DNA from: Candidatus Omnitrophota bacterium
GTDB taxonomy: Bacteria > Hinthialibacterota > Hinthialibacteria > Hinthialibacterales > Hinthialibacteraceae
DNA: 47,303 nt
Assembly: GCA_003598175.1 (NCBI GenBank)
Contig: QZKN01000126.1
Coordinates: 1 to 47,303, forward strand
Direction of reading: 5' to 3'
The position numbers were made by a program, and so were the translations under genes. Shown here piece by piece: positions 7,238 through 16,800 of the stretch. Below the pieces are notes generated by a model. It saw only the letters and a program-made list of their open reading frames with translations, made no database searches and was not told the origin of the DNA. Numbering within the stretch: position 1 is the stretch's first letter; the number at the start of each line of letters is the position of its first letter.

Positions 7238-10200
7238 GTGCCATATCGTAGTTTGTTCACGCTGGCGTCGGCGTTCGGATTCTGGTGCTTATTGAGTGGG
7301 AGCAGTCTCGGCGACGAATCATGGCTATCGGGATGGGATGGTTTTCCTTATACGGTAAATCCACCGCCACAAGCATTCCCGGTTTCGCCTCGTTTCCAAC
7401 AGGCGCGAATCCTGCAGCCTTTGCAGCAGGAAAGTCCATCCTTTCGCATTGCGTTGCGAGGTCGTCGCGAACTCGTTCTGTCCGCAACGGATACCCACTT
7501 GCAAATCACGGCGATGAAGCAAGATTTAAATATGTCCTATGGCGCCGATCGTTTCGAAGCGATCCTGCTCGACGATTTCGAGCGCCCTCTTTCCCGCCTC
7601 CGCATCGATGACGACGGGCAGGACCAATTGACGTATCGCGCAGGCCCCGTTCAAACGGAACGCATGGATGTTTCCCTGCCCGCGCCGGGAATCTACCGCC
7701 TCCGAATCGTGGCGGAAAACGATCTTCGGTATGACGTCATCACCAGCGCGGTTCACATGGGATTTCGTGATGCTCTCGAGCTGATCGATTCGACGCGGGA
7801 GTTGGATCTTTTTTTCTCCGTCATACAACAGGAATTGGAGTTCTTTTTTTCCGCGAGTTATGCCGGCGCGACGACGCAAACCATTTCCCTTTTCGATTCG
7901 AATGATCTGTTAGTCGCCCGCTACGTCATTCCTGATTTCAACCACCTCCATTCCTTTCGCGTCAAGGCTCCATCCTCCGAACAGGGAAAAACGTGGCGAT
8001 TGCATGTGGAGAATCAGGATCTGCTGATTCGTTCGCCGCAAATCGAATATTGGTTTCTCACGGCGGCAGGCGTAATGGATTTCAACGCCGCTCTCAATTT
8101 GCTCCAACCACGCCGGTTGGAAATGTTCGGCCTCGCCGGAGCGGAAATTCCATTTCGTTTCCTCATCGAGAACACGGCTTCACGGTCATTGGAGGTTGCG
8201 CCGGCGCTATACGGCTCCGCCGACGCCGGTTTTACCGTCGCCGGATTTCCGGATTCGCTCCTCATCGCCGGCGCCACGAAAACCTATGTTCATTTTCAGG
8301 TGCAGGTTCCCGCAACGGCGATTGCCGACAGCACGGCGCTTTATCTCTTGACTCTTCATGACGCAGACGGGTTGTTTCTCGGTCGCTCCGAAGCGATCGT
8401 TCAGGTGCTCGATCACACATCCACCTCCGCGAACGCCGGCCATATGTTCACTTCACCGGAACGGCTCATCGAAATACGCCGCAAAGGACAAGAAGGCGGA
8501 ATTGACTTGCAGAACATTTATCACTCCATGATTGCAAACGGAGATCGAATCGTACGTGAACATTTATCCGCGCCGGAAGAAGAAGCGGGATGGACCGGGC
8601 GGTACGTGTGCGACGGCGTCGGCGATGGAAACGACGATCCCAACGACGGGGATGGAGCCTCGTTGATTTTCGATCCATTGCGGCCGGGCGTGTATATTTG
8701 CTCCATCGACGGCCGCCGTTATCATGGCAGCAATTACGAAGAAGGTTGGTATGGGCATTATCATTACGAAATGGCCTCGCGCTTGCGGAGTCTGGGCATC
8801 GCCTATGCCCTGCAACCCAAAACCGACTATGCCGCGCTGGCGCGGGAGATGTTGATGGATTATGCATCCCGCTATCGTTCGTGGCCGTTCGACGATTATC
8901 AAAAAGGAAATTCCTCATGGTCCGCCCGTTTGATGACGGAAACGTTGGGCGAGGCCATTTTCATCGTTCACGCGCTGTTTGCCTACGATTTTACGCGGTT
9001 CGATCCCGTATACTCGCCCGCGGACCGCGCCCACATCGAGCACAATTTGATTCGCCCGGCGCTTGCGATCATTCAAGCCAGTCCGCAAGGCGCCAACAAT
9101 TGGCAAGCCTGGCACAATGCCGCGATCGGATTGTCGGGGTATGTTTTGAGCGATCCGGTTTTGGTCGCAGAGGCGATTTACGGTCCCGACGGACTCGAAT
9201 TTTTGAAGAAAAACGCCATTCGCGATGACGGTTTGTGGCTGGAGGGTTCCATCGGCTACCACTTCTTCGCCTTGACGCCGCTGGAACTGCTTCTGGAAGC
9301 GATGGAAGCGCATGGACGGCCCGCTTTCGATGAACGGATTCGTTCGGCGCACAAAACCGTTTTGAGTTTACTATATCCGGACGGCTCCTTTCCCAAACTA
9401 AATGATTCGTACAGCCAGGCGATTTTCAGCCGGAAAAATCTATACGAACACGCCCACGCCCATTATGACGATCCGCTGTTTGCGGAGGTATTGAGCGCGA
9501 TTTACGACGATCTCGGACACCCCCGCGATACGATGGAATCGCTGTTTTTCGGCAGGGATTACGAACATCGCGAATTGCATATCCCTCCGGCGCTCCACGA
9601 TAAAATGGGACTGGCCATCCTGCGTTCCGGCGACGCTCTCGACGATCTGATCGCGGTCATGGATTACGGCCCACATGGATTGGGGCATGGGCATTATGAC
9701 AAATTACATCTTTCTCTTTACGGAAAAGGCCAGGAGTGGCTTCCCGATTTGGGAATCGGAAACGCCAACACGCCCGAATTCGGCGGTTGGTTTCGCCAGA
9801 CTCTGGGCCACAACTCCATTTTGCTGGGCGAGCAAAACCAGCGCATCGATGCGGAAACGGAACGGCCGATCGGGTTTTATTCGTCCCGCCTCGATTCGTT
9901 TCAGGCGATGACGGCCGTCGTCGGGCCGCCGGTGTATCCGCAAGACGCGAATGTTCGCCGCACTGTCTTGCTGGCAGGAAATGAATACGCCGTGGTTATC
10001 GATGACGTATCGGGCGGCCCCGGTCCGTATGATTTCGTCTTCCATGCCGCCGGCGACCTGCACTGCGGACAGATGTTCGAACCGAAGGGAGGGATGGCGA
10101 ATTGGGCGCAGTCGCAGAATGGGTATGGTTTTTTAAAGCCTCCCCGGCTGTTTAACGGCTCTCCCGTGAATTCCATCCTTCAACTGACTACTGACCATGA

Positions 10201-11332
10201 AATTAAGATCGAGAGTCACAAATCCTATGGCTTCGGCGACGATTTCGAAAACGTGGACGATTGGATCGGCAACGTAAATGTATCGGAGGACGCAACCGAA
10301 GGGCGGTTTTCTCTCGCCTGGGTGGCGGTGCCGCGATACTATCAAACCATCTACAAAGAATTTAATATTCTTGATAAACAACTCGTCCCCGATCGATTGG
10401 TTTTCGACTATAAAATCGAAGCGGCGACATTTTCCCAGCTGGTTTTGCACGTGATCGGCGCGCCGGAATTTCGCGACGCCCGCTGGCAAATCGCGCGCGG
10501 GGAGAACGCCGCGCCCGGCGAATGGCGGCGGGCGGAACTCGATTTGACGCAGCCCGGTCAAATCGCCGGCAGCAATCTGCGCGCGCGCCGCCTGCAATTT
10601 TCGCTCTTCGGCGCGGAAGAATCGGACCGGGCGTTTCGTATTTTTATTGACAACCTGCGCGTCTTTCGCAACGACGAACCAGTCGACTCGGAAATCCGCG
10701 GTTTGCAGTTCCTGTTTCCCGGCGGAGAAGAAACCCAATATATTCTCGCTTCCGGTCCGTCGCCGGATCCGCCGCGCGTGCACCCGGTCGTGTTGGTGCG
10801 CCGTTCCGACGTAACGCAAACAAGACACGTCGCCGTGTTGGAGCCGTTTCTCACCCACGCGCGCATCAAAAGAACGAATTCCGATGGAAAGGGAGAATTA
10901 TATGTTGATTCCGATGGAGGGATCGATCATCTTTCCTTCGATCCGACCATCCATGCCTATCGATTCATCCGCCGGCGTCAAGACGATTCACTGGCGATGA
11001 TTGCCATGATCAACCAGGATGGATTCGAAATTCCGGAAATGACGTACCATGCGGCGGCGCCGTCCGATTTTTCCATACACATCATTGAACGCAATCCGGA
11101 AACGATGGTTCTTACCTTTCATAAATCGGCAGAGATCCATGATGCGCTTTCGATCCGAATGGATAGCGCGCCGGAAGCGGTTTGGCCGGATGGCGCATTC
11201 GTTGAAAACTACCGGCTATCGTATCCGGAGACGGGGATCATGGTGACCATTCCCGATTTGCCGGTCGGTAACCATGAGATCCACTTCACCTTCGCGATAT
11301 CCACGTCTGTTCCCCGCTGGCGAATGCAATAA
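7238..11332 (+). CDS. giant secreted heparinase II/III-like polysaccharide lyase
   Basis: A 1364-residue exported protein with a Sec signal peptide (about 1-25). Residues about 30-390 look like beta-sandwich modules. An (alpha/alpha) toroid follows with NNWQAWHN (620-627) and EGSIGYHFF (669-677), whose Asn, His and Tyr match the catalytic positions of heparinase II/III-type lyases. The beta domain carries GHGHYDKLHL around His817/His819. Residues about 995-1147 form a carbohydrate-binding-like jelly roll set into the C-terminal part. It probably cleaves a uronic-acid polysaccharide by beta-elimination outside the cytoplasm; the glycan cannot be told. The start is GTG at 7238, ten bases after AAGGAG. 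At 1364 residues it is about twice the size of ordinary family members. It stands alone between divergent rpoN and a permease gene. Confidence 0.8.
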   Translation: MPYRSLFTLASAFGFWCLLSGSSLGDESWLSGWDGFPYTVNPPPQAFPVSPRFQQARILQPLQQESPSFRIALRGRRELVLSATDTHLQITAMKQDLNMSYGADRFEAILLDDFERPLSRLRIDDDGQDQLTYRAGPVQTERMDVSLPAPGIYRLRIVAENDLRYDVITSAVHMGFRDALELIDSTRELDLFFSVIQQELEFFFSASYAGATTQTISLFDSNDLLVARYVIPDFNHLHSFRVKAPSSEQGKTWRLHVENQDLLIRSPQIEYWFLTAAGVMDFNAALNLLQPRRLEMFGLAGAEIPFRFLIENTASRSLEVAPALYGSADAGFTVAGFPDSLLIAGATKTYVHFQVQVPATAIADSTALYLLTLHDADGLFLGRSEAIVQVLDHTSTSANAGHMFTSPERLIEIRRKGQEGGIDLQNIYHSMIANGDRIVREHLSAPEEEAGWTGRYVCDGVGDGNDDPNDGDGASLIFDPLRPGVYICSIDGRRYHGSNYEEGWYGHYHYEMASRLRSLGIAYALQPKTDYAALAREMLMDYASRYRSWPFDDYQKGNSSWSARLMTETLGEAIFIVHALFAYDFTRFDPVYSPADRAHIEHNLIRPALAIIQASPQGANNWQAWHNAAIGLSGYVLSDPVLVAEAIYGPDGLEFLKKNAIRDDGLWLEGSIGYHFFALTPLELLLEAMEAHGRPAFDERIRSAHKTVLSLLYPDGSFPKLNDSYSQAIFSRKNLYEHAHAHYDDPLFAEVLSAIYDDLGHPRDTMESLFFGRDYEHRELHIPPALHDKMGLAILRSGDALDDLIAVMDYGPHGLGHGHYDKLHLSLYGKGQEWLPDLGIGNANTPEFGGWFRQTLGHNSILLGEQNQRIDAETERPIGFYSSRLDSFQAMTAVVGPPVYPQDANVRRTVLLAGNEYAVVIDDVSGGPGPYDFVFHAAGDLHCGQMFEPKGGMANWAQSQNGYGFLKPPRLFNGSPVNSILQLTTDHEIKIESHKSYGFGDDFENVDDWIGNVNVSEDATEGRFSLAWVAVPRYYQTIYKEFNILDKQLVPDRLVFDYKIEAATFSQLVLHVIGAPEFRDARWQIARGENAAPGEWRRAELDLTQPGQIAGSNLRARRLQFSLFGAEESDRAFRIFIDNLRVFRNDEPVDSEIRGLQFLFPGGEETQYILASGPSPDPPRVHPVVLVRRSDVTQTRHVAVLEPFLTHARIKRTNSDGKGELYVDSDGGIDHLSFDPTIHAYRFIRRRQDDSLAMIAMINQDGFEIPEMTYHAAAPSDFSIHIIERNPETMVLTFHKSAEIHDALSIRMDSAPEAVWPDGAFVENYRLSYPETGIMVTIPDLPVGNHEIHFTFAISTSVPRWRMQ

Positions 11333-11404
11333 TTCACGAATCAGGCAAAGTCTTTTTTTCTTGCGAATCTCCCACGATCCCGATATTGCATCCCCCATGA
11401 TTCC

Positions 11405-11434
11405 TTGACATTCCTGTCGGCGCATCGATATAGT
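11405..11434 (+). promoter_or_regulatory. strong sigma-70 promoter for the TauE-type permease
   Basis: TTGACA (11405-11410, perfect -35), 18 bases, TATAGT (11429-11434, five of six). Transcription would begin near 11441, about 56 bases before the GTG start at 11497. Confidence 0.65.
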
Positions 11435-11496
11435 GATGCTCAAATCAATCGTCTCGCATACACCCGAATCATCCGGAATGCGGAAGGAGACCACCC

Positions 11497-12453
11497 GTGT
11501 ATTTCCATGCCGCCGGAATCGAAACTGCTCCCTGGATTCCACCTCTGGTCGCTTTCGGCATATCGTTTTTCACCTCCATGGGGGGAGTCTCCGGCGCGTT
11601 TCTGTTACTTCCTTTCCAAATGTCTTTTCTCGGTTATACGAATCCTTCCGTAAGCGCCACCAATCAGTTATATAATATCATCGCCATTCCCAGCGGCGTG
11701 TATCGGTACTGCCGGGAAGGGCGCATGGTCTGGCCTCTCACGTGGGCTGTCATTCTCGGTACGCTTCCCGGCGTGTTTCTCGGCGCTCTGGCGCGGGTGA
11801 TCTACCTGCCCAATCCCTTGCATTTCAAACTGTTTGTCGCTCTCGTCCTCTTCTATATCGGCATGCGTATGGCGCGGGATATCATCCGCGCACGCTCGGC
11901 GGGTGAGGACAAGACGTCGTCCGAAGAGCGTTTCCAGGAACTAATTCGCCGGCATCGAAGATGCAATGCAAACAAGGCAGAGGCGGAAACGCTTCCGGCA
12001 GTCAAGGTTACCCGATTTGATCTGAAACGTATAGAGTATTACTTCTATAATGAACGCCACGAGATTCCCACCGGCGGCATCTTAACGTTGAGTTTTGTCG
12101 TGGGAATCATCGGCGGCGCATACGGCATCGGCGGCGGCTCGATTATCGCGCCATTCTTCGTGTCTTTTTTCCACCTTCCTGTTTACACGGTCGCGGGCGC
12201 GGCGCTCATGGGAACGTTCGTCACCTCCATCGCCGGCGTGGGGTTTTTCCATGCCCTCGCCCCCTTTTTTCCGGATATGTCCGTGGCGCCGGACTGGCCG
12301 TTGGGCATTCTCTTCGGCATCGGAGGGATGGGAGGAATGTATGCGGGCGCGTGGTTCCAGAAATTCGTTCCGGCCAAAGCGATCAAAACCATGCTCGCCG
12401 CCGTCCTCCTCTTCACGGCAGCCAAATACATGGCCGCCGTTTGGGGATGGTAA
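11497..12453 (+). CDS. TauE/SafE family sulfite/anion exporter-type permease
   Basis: A 318-residue inner-membrane protein with about eight hydrophobic segments in two halves, split by a charged cytoplasmic loop (about residues 125-190). Each half opens with a glycine-rich motif, GISFFTSMGGVSGAF (about 21-35) and VGIIGGAYGIGGGSIIAPF (about 203-221), the duplicated signature of the TauE/SafE (DUF81) family. Members move sulfite, sulfonates, sulfoacetate or other organic anions, often outward; the substrate here is unknown. The start is GTG at 11497, seven bases after GGAAGGAG. It has its own strong promoter and no metabolic partner. The long central loop is larger than in small TauE proteins and may be regulatory. 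Confidence 0.85.
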   Translation: MYFHAAGIETAPWIPPLVAFGISFFTSMGGVSGAFLLLPFQMSFLGYTNPSVSATNQLYNIIAIPSGVYRYCREGRMVWPLTWAVILGTLPGVFLGALARVIYLPNPLHFKLFVALVLFYIGMRMARDIIRARSAGEDKTSSEERFQELIRRHRRCNANKAEAETLPAVKVTRFDLKRIEYYFYNERHEIPTGGILTLSFVVGIIGGAYGIGGGSIIAPFFVSFFHLPVYTVAGAALMGTFVTSIAGVGFFHALAPFFPDMSVAPDWPLGILFGIGGMGGMYAGAWFQKFVPAKAIKTMLAAVLLFTAAKYMAAVWGW

Positions 12454-12555
12454 ATCGTAGAATGAAATGTGATGTAAAAAAATCAAATACTCGAGATCGT
12501 AGGCTCCCTGATTCTCCATAACAGAAAAAATTCCGTGGGGAAAAACTTGTCGGTT

Positions 12556-12584
12556 TTGACTACTGTTTATGGAATAGATATACT
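12556..12584 (+). promoter_or_regulatory. strong sigma-70 promoter for argC
   Basis: TTGACT (12556-12561), exactly 17 bases, TATACT (12579-12584): five of six matches in both boxes with ideal spacing. Transcription should start near 12591, leaving a leader of about 118 bases that holds a GCCGGC-type palindrome (about 12659-12676). No Arg-box-like operator is obvious. Confidence 0.7.
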
Positions 12585-12708
12585 ATTTTGTTCCATAGAT
12601 ATTTGCAAAGAAGCAAAGGCGTCACGGACAGGATGATCAAGCTCCGTGTATGCTGATATACCGGCAGGGCGCCGGCGATAAGGATGGATTAAGAAATGGT
12701 GAAATACG

Positions 12709-13761
12709 ATGAATGAACAGAAAAAATGTCGTGTAAAGATCGTGGGCGGCACAGGATATACGGGCGGTGAGATCATCCGTTTGTTACTGAACCACCCGCT
12801 GACGGAAATTGTCGCTATCACCGGCGCGGGGATTCCCCAACCGCAGCCGGCCTGGCGGTTTTGGGGATGGCTGCGCGGCGTCTGCGATATTCCCATTGCG
12901 GAAGAAACGCCGGGAGAAGGAGGAAACGCCGACGTTGTATTCCTCAGCACGCCGCACGGCGTGTCGATGAAACTGGCGCCACTCTATTATGAAAAAAGCC
13001 ATCGCGTCATCGATCTTTCCGCGGATTATCGATTCGAAGACGTTTCCGAACGCGAAGGCTGGTATGCAGACGAACATACCTCGCCGGAATTATGCAAAGA
13101 AGCGGTGTATGGAATGCCGGAATTGTTTCGCGAACAGATCAAGTCGGCCCGGCTGATTGCCAATCCCGGCTGTTATCCGACGGCGGCGATTTTGAGTTTG
13201 TATCCCGCAATCAAAGAGGGATTCATCGAAGCGACCGGCATTCATATCGCATCCGCCTCGGGCGTGAGTGGAGCGGGTAAAAACGCCAAATTGCCGTTTC
13301 ATCACCCCGAATTGGATCAAAATTACTTTGCGTACCGCGTGGGAAGTCATCAGCATTCGCCGGAAATCAATTCGATTCTCAGCCGCGTGACCGGCGCAAA
13401 GGTCTCATCCAGTTTCGTGCCGCACGTGCTGCCCATCCGCCGCGGGATTCTGAGCACCATGTTCTGCCGGAAAAAAGGAAACGCCGCGCTGCAACAAATC
13501 TGGGACGCTTACAATTCTTATTATGAGAAGGAAATGTTTATCCGTTTGTACGCCTTGGGTGAAGCGCCGAATCTGCAAGCCGTCTGCGGCAGTAATTTCG
13601 TCGATATTTCCCTGCACCAGGATCAAATCACCGGTGAAGTGATTATCGTCGCCGCGGAAGACAACCTGTGCAAAGGCGCGGCGGGCCAGGCGGTACAAAA
13701 CATGAACATCATGATGGGCTTTCCCGAAGGGATGGGACTTTCTCACCCGGGAACGTTATAA
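12709..13761 (+). CDS. argC: N-acetyl-gamma-glutamyl-phosphate reductase
   Basis: NADPH-dependent reductase of the third step of arginine biosynthesis, converting N-acetyl-glutamyl-5-phosphate to the semialdehyde. The Rossmann nucleotide motif GGTGYTG is at 13-19, and the catalytic cysteine is Cys155 in ANPGCYPT. The family motif SGVSGAGK follows, and the active-site His region is FVPHVLPIRRG. The 350-residue length is normal. It is a monocistronic gene with its own promoter (12556-12584) and terminator (13772-13796); the other arg genes are not here. An odd feature is the long Trp-rich loop after residue 45 (PAWRFWGW), where shorter sequence is usual. Confidence 0.96.
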   Translation: MNEQKKCRVKIVGGTGYTGGEIIRLLLNHPLTEIVAITGAGIPQPQPAWRFWGWLRGVCDIPIAEETPGEGGNADVVFLSTPHGVSMKLAPLYYEKSHRVIDLSADYRFEDVSEREGWYADEHTSPELCKEAVYGMPELFREQIKSARLIANPGCYPTAAILSLYPAIKEGFIEATGIHIASASGVSGAGKNAKLPFHHPELDQNYFAYRVGSHQHSPEINSILSRVTGAKVSSSFVPHVLPIRRGILSTMFCRKKGNAALQQIWDAYNSYYEKEMFIRLYALGEAPNLQAVCGSNFVDISLHQDQITGEVIIVAAEDNLCKGAAGQAVQNMNIMMGFPEGMGLSHPGTL

Positions 13762-13771
13762 TTCGCTCATT

Positions 13772-13796
13772 GCCGGCTCTGCGAGGCCGGTTTTTC
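13772..13796 (+). terminator. intrinsic terminator of argC
   Basis: The GCCGGCTC arm and GAGGCCGG arm pair (one bulged base) around a TGC loop, followed by TTTTTC. It begins ten bases after the argC stop. Good form for a Rho-independent terminator. Confidence 0.75.
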
Positions 13797-13891
13797 AATA
13801 TGCCGCCAGATTATGAATCGGTGAGGCAGTCGTCCTGGCTGCATGTTCCGGAAGCCTGTGGTACGTGAACCATAAAAGTGGGAGTGGATGA

Positions 13892-16800
13892 ATGAACTAT
13901 TGCCGAATCGGGTGGTTTGGATTTCTCTTCGTCACAGTTGCACATTTTTCGATTGGCGCTTCGGCTCAATACAAGTATCCTCCGAGTGAACATCCCAATT
14001 TTACCTTGATCGAATCCGGCGAAAGTTATGCCGCGATCCGTTACCTCTCGCCCGGCGGTCTTTCTCTGACGCGCAGCACCGACGTCATTTACGTCGGCGT
14101 GCCTGTCGGAGCGACGTATGAATTGAAATATCGTTCGTGGGAATACGGAATGTATTCCCAGCGAACGCTTCAGTCCGTCTCCTCGGGAAACAAGAATTCC
14201 ACCTCGGAAGAAAAAGCGCTCGCAGAATATATCCTGTCGCAGCTGACGCAAGTGAAGCGCAGCCAATTTCAGGAATTGGACATCCTGGAAATCGAAATCA
14301 GTTCCTTTAAAGACAAAGTGGCGACGGATATTCATGACGCCACCGACCGCGACCAGGTTTCCGTCGCCATGATGGACATCGATGTGGTCTGGACGGAAGG
14401 AACTACCGCCAGACCCGAGAAAACTTCAACGTTGGACGCCGGCTACTCTCGATTGTTTCGCAATCTCTGCATCAATGGAATCGATACCCCCGCGCTGAGA
14501 CGAAAACGTGAGTTGCCGGAAAGAGAACGCGAACAAGGTTTCCATCCTTCCCTGATCGGTTATCGGGAAACAGGAGATATTATCAATTGGGCAAACGGGC
14601 CGGTCGAACCACGAACGGACGGCGTCAGGATTCTTGTTCGAACCAACGGCATGACGGCGGTTCGCGCATCCGATTTTCATGCCATCGGCTTCGATCCGGC
14701 GTCGATCGTATTGGATCAAATCCGAGTATGGCATCGCGGCGTGGAATGTCCGACGTTCGTGTGGGACAACGGCGATGGCGTTTTCGGCGACAGCGACGCC
14801 ATCCTGTTTTACGGGCTTGCCTCGGATTCGGAATTTACGGCGGATTCGGTCTACACCCTGACGTGGTTCGCGAGGGAGACGCCGCCGCTCCGGATTGCCG
14901 ATCAAACGGCGGAATGGAAAGAGGAAGGATTCCCCGCCGTTGCAGTTCGCCGTGTTTGGGATGAAGAATCCATTCTAGTCATGAAAAATCCGAATAATTA
15001 TGGATGGTACTATGCACAATTGGATCAACAGGTCACTTCATTCCCCCTCGAATTGCCCGGCCTCGCCGACGAGGGCGAACTATCCGTTTCCATTTCCCTA
15101 TTAAATAAAACACACAAAACTATAAGCCTGGCCGCCACGATCGGCAGCGGCACGATGGAGTATACGCTCACCGTCAATGCGGCGACGGCGGTGATTCTTA
15201 CGACGACGGCTTCGGAATTCATTCAATCGCCCACTCTGGTTTTGACCTTGAGCGAACCACCGCAATCCATCAGCCGGCTGGGGGGGGGAATGAGCGAAAA
15301 AGTGGGAGACGTTCCCTATGTCTTCATCGACAGCATCGATGTCGTTTATCCACGCGCGGCCGGTTTCCCGCAGGAACCGTTGATTGTAGAAAAAAGTCTG
15401 TTGCCATCCGTTACGGCCGCGCTTGTCTTGAACGCATCCGCGGAGAGTTTTTCCTTCAGCGCCTGGGGGATTCGCGGATCGAAAGGAATCGCGCGCATAG
15501 CGGCCGCGGTGGAACCTGCCAGTCGCGCTTTTGCCTTGCCGGACGGTGAATGGGATACGATCGAACTCTATCGCGAAGGCCGGATTCCCGGCCCGCGCGC
15601 GTTGGAATGGGATTATCTCTCAACGCTGCATCGCCAGGATCAAGGGGCAAATTATGTCATCATCGCCTACCATACGCTGCTGGACAGCGCGCGAAAATTG
15701 GCGGAATGGCGCACAAAAGAAGGCTTCGACGTGCTCCTCGTCGACGTGCAGGACATCTACGACGAATTCAACGCCGGCTATCCCAACTGCGACGCCATCA
15801 AGCGGTTTTTAAGTTACACCCAATCGGAATGGAGCGGGCTTTCCCCCGAATTCGTGGTGCTCGTGGGCGAATCCACGTGGGATCATCGCGATCGCGAAAA
15901 AAACTGGTTCGCCGATCAGGTTCCGACCTATGCGCCGACAAACGATCCGCAGCATTACGCATCCGACGAATGGTACGCGTATTTGTGGGGCGGGGTGGGC
16001 GATTATTATTCCGACGTCATCATTGGACGGATTTCGCTCCAATATCCGGAAGAAGTGGACAACTATATTAAAAAAGTAATTCGCTACGAAACCGAATCGC
16101 CGGTCGGTTTGTGGAAATCGAAGAACCTATACATCGCGGATGACAGTTTTGAGCGCTATGGCCGCGATGCGGCGGAGAATTCGTTCGTGCCGCAACTATT
16201 TCCCGAATACATCGATCAAATCAACTTTCCTCACGAAACCAATCCCTATCTTTATCATCGATTCGTCGATGATCCCGATCCGGAAGCAAAGCAATATCTC
16301 AATAAAAAGTATTCGTCGGACTGCCAATACGCCATTATTGACGCCTTCAACGACGGGATTTTGATTGCGCAATACATCGGACACGGCGGCGCGCAATTGT
16401 GGTCGGACGAGCGGATCTTCTACGGCATGGACAAACCGACCAGCAACGTCCTCGAACTGAAACCCAACACGCGATTTCCTTTCGTCATCAGTTGGTCCTG
16501 TTTTGTCGGCTATCTCAACATGAACGTTCCGCCCTTCAATGTTTGTTTGTCCGAAGAATTCATCCGCTATGCGGACCGAGGCGCAATCGCCATGTGGGCG
16601 CCCAGTGAAAAAGGGGATACGTCAAATCACATGATCATGAGTAAACTGGCGATGCGCAATCTTTGCCGCGACGGACTCACGCGCCTGGGGGAAATCACCA
16701 CGTTCACGAAAGCCGAATTCATGCAGTCCCAAAGCCGCGCCAGTCTGGTAAATCAATATATCCTGTTCGGCGATCCGGGCGCGAATATTCCTCTGCCGAA

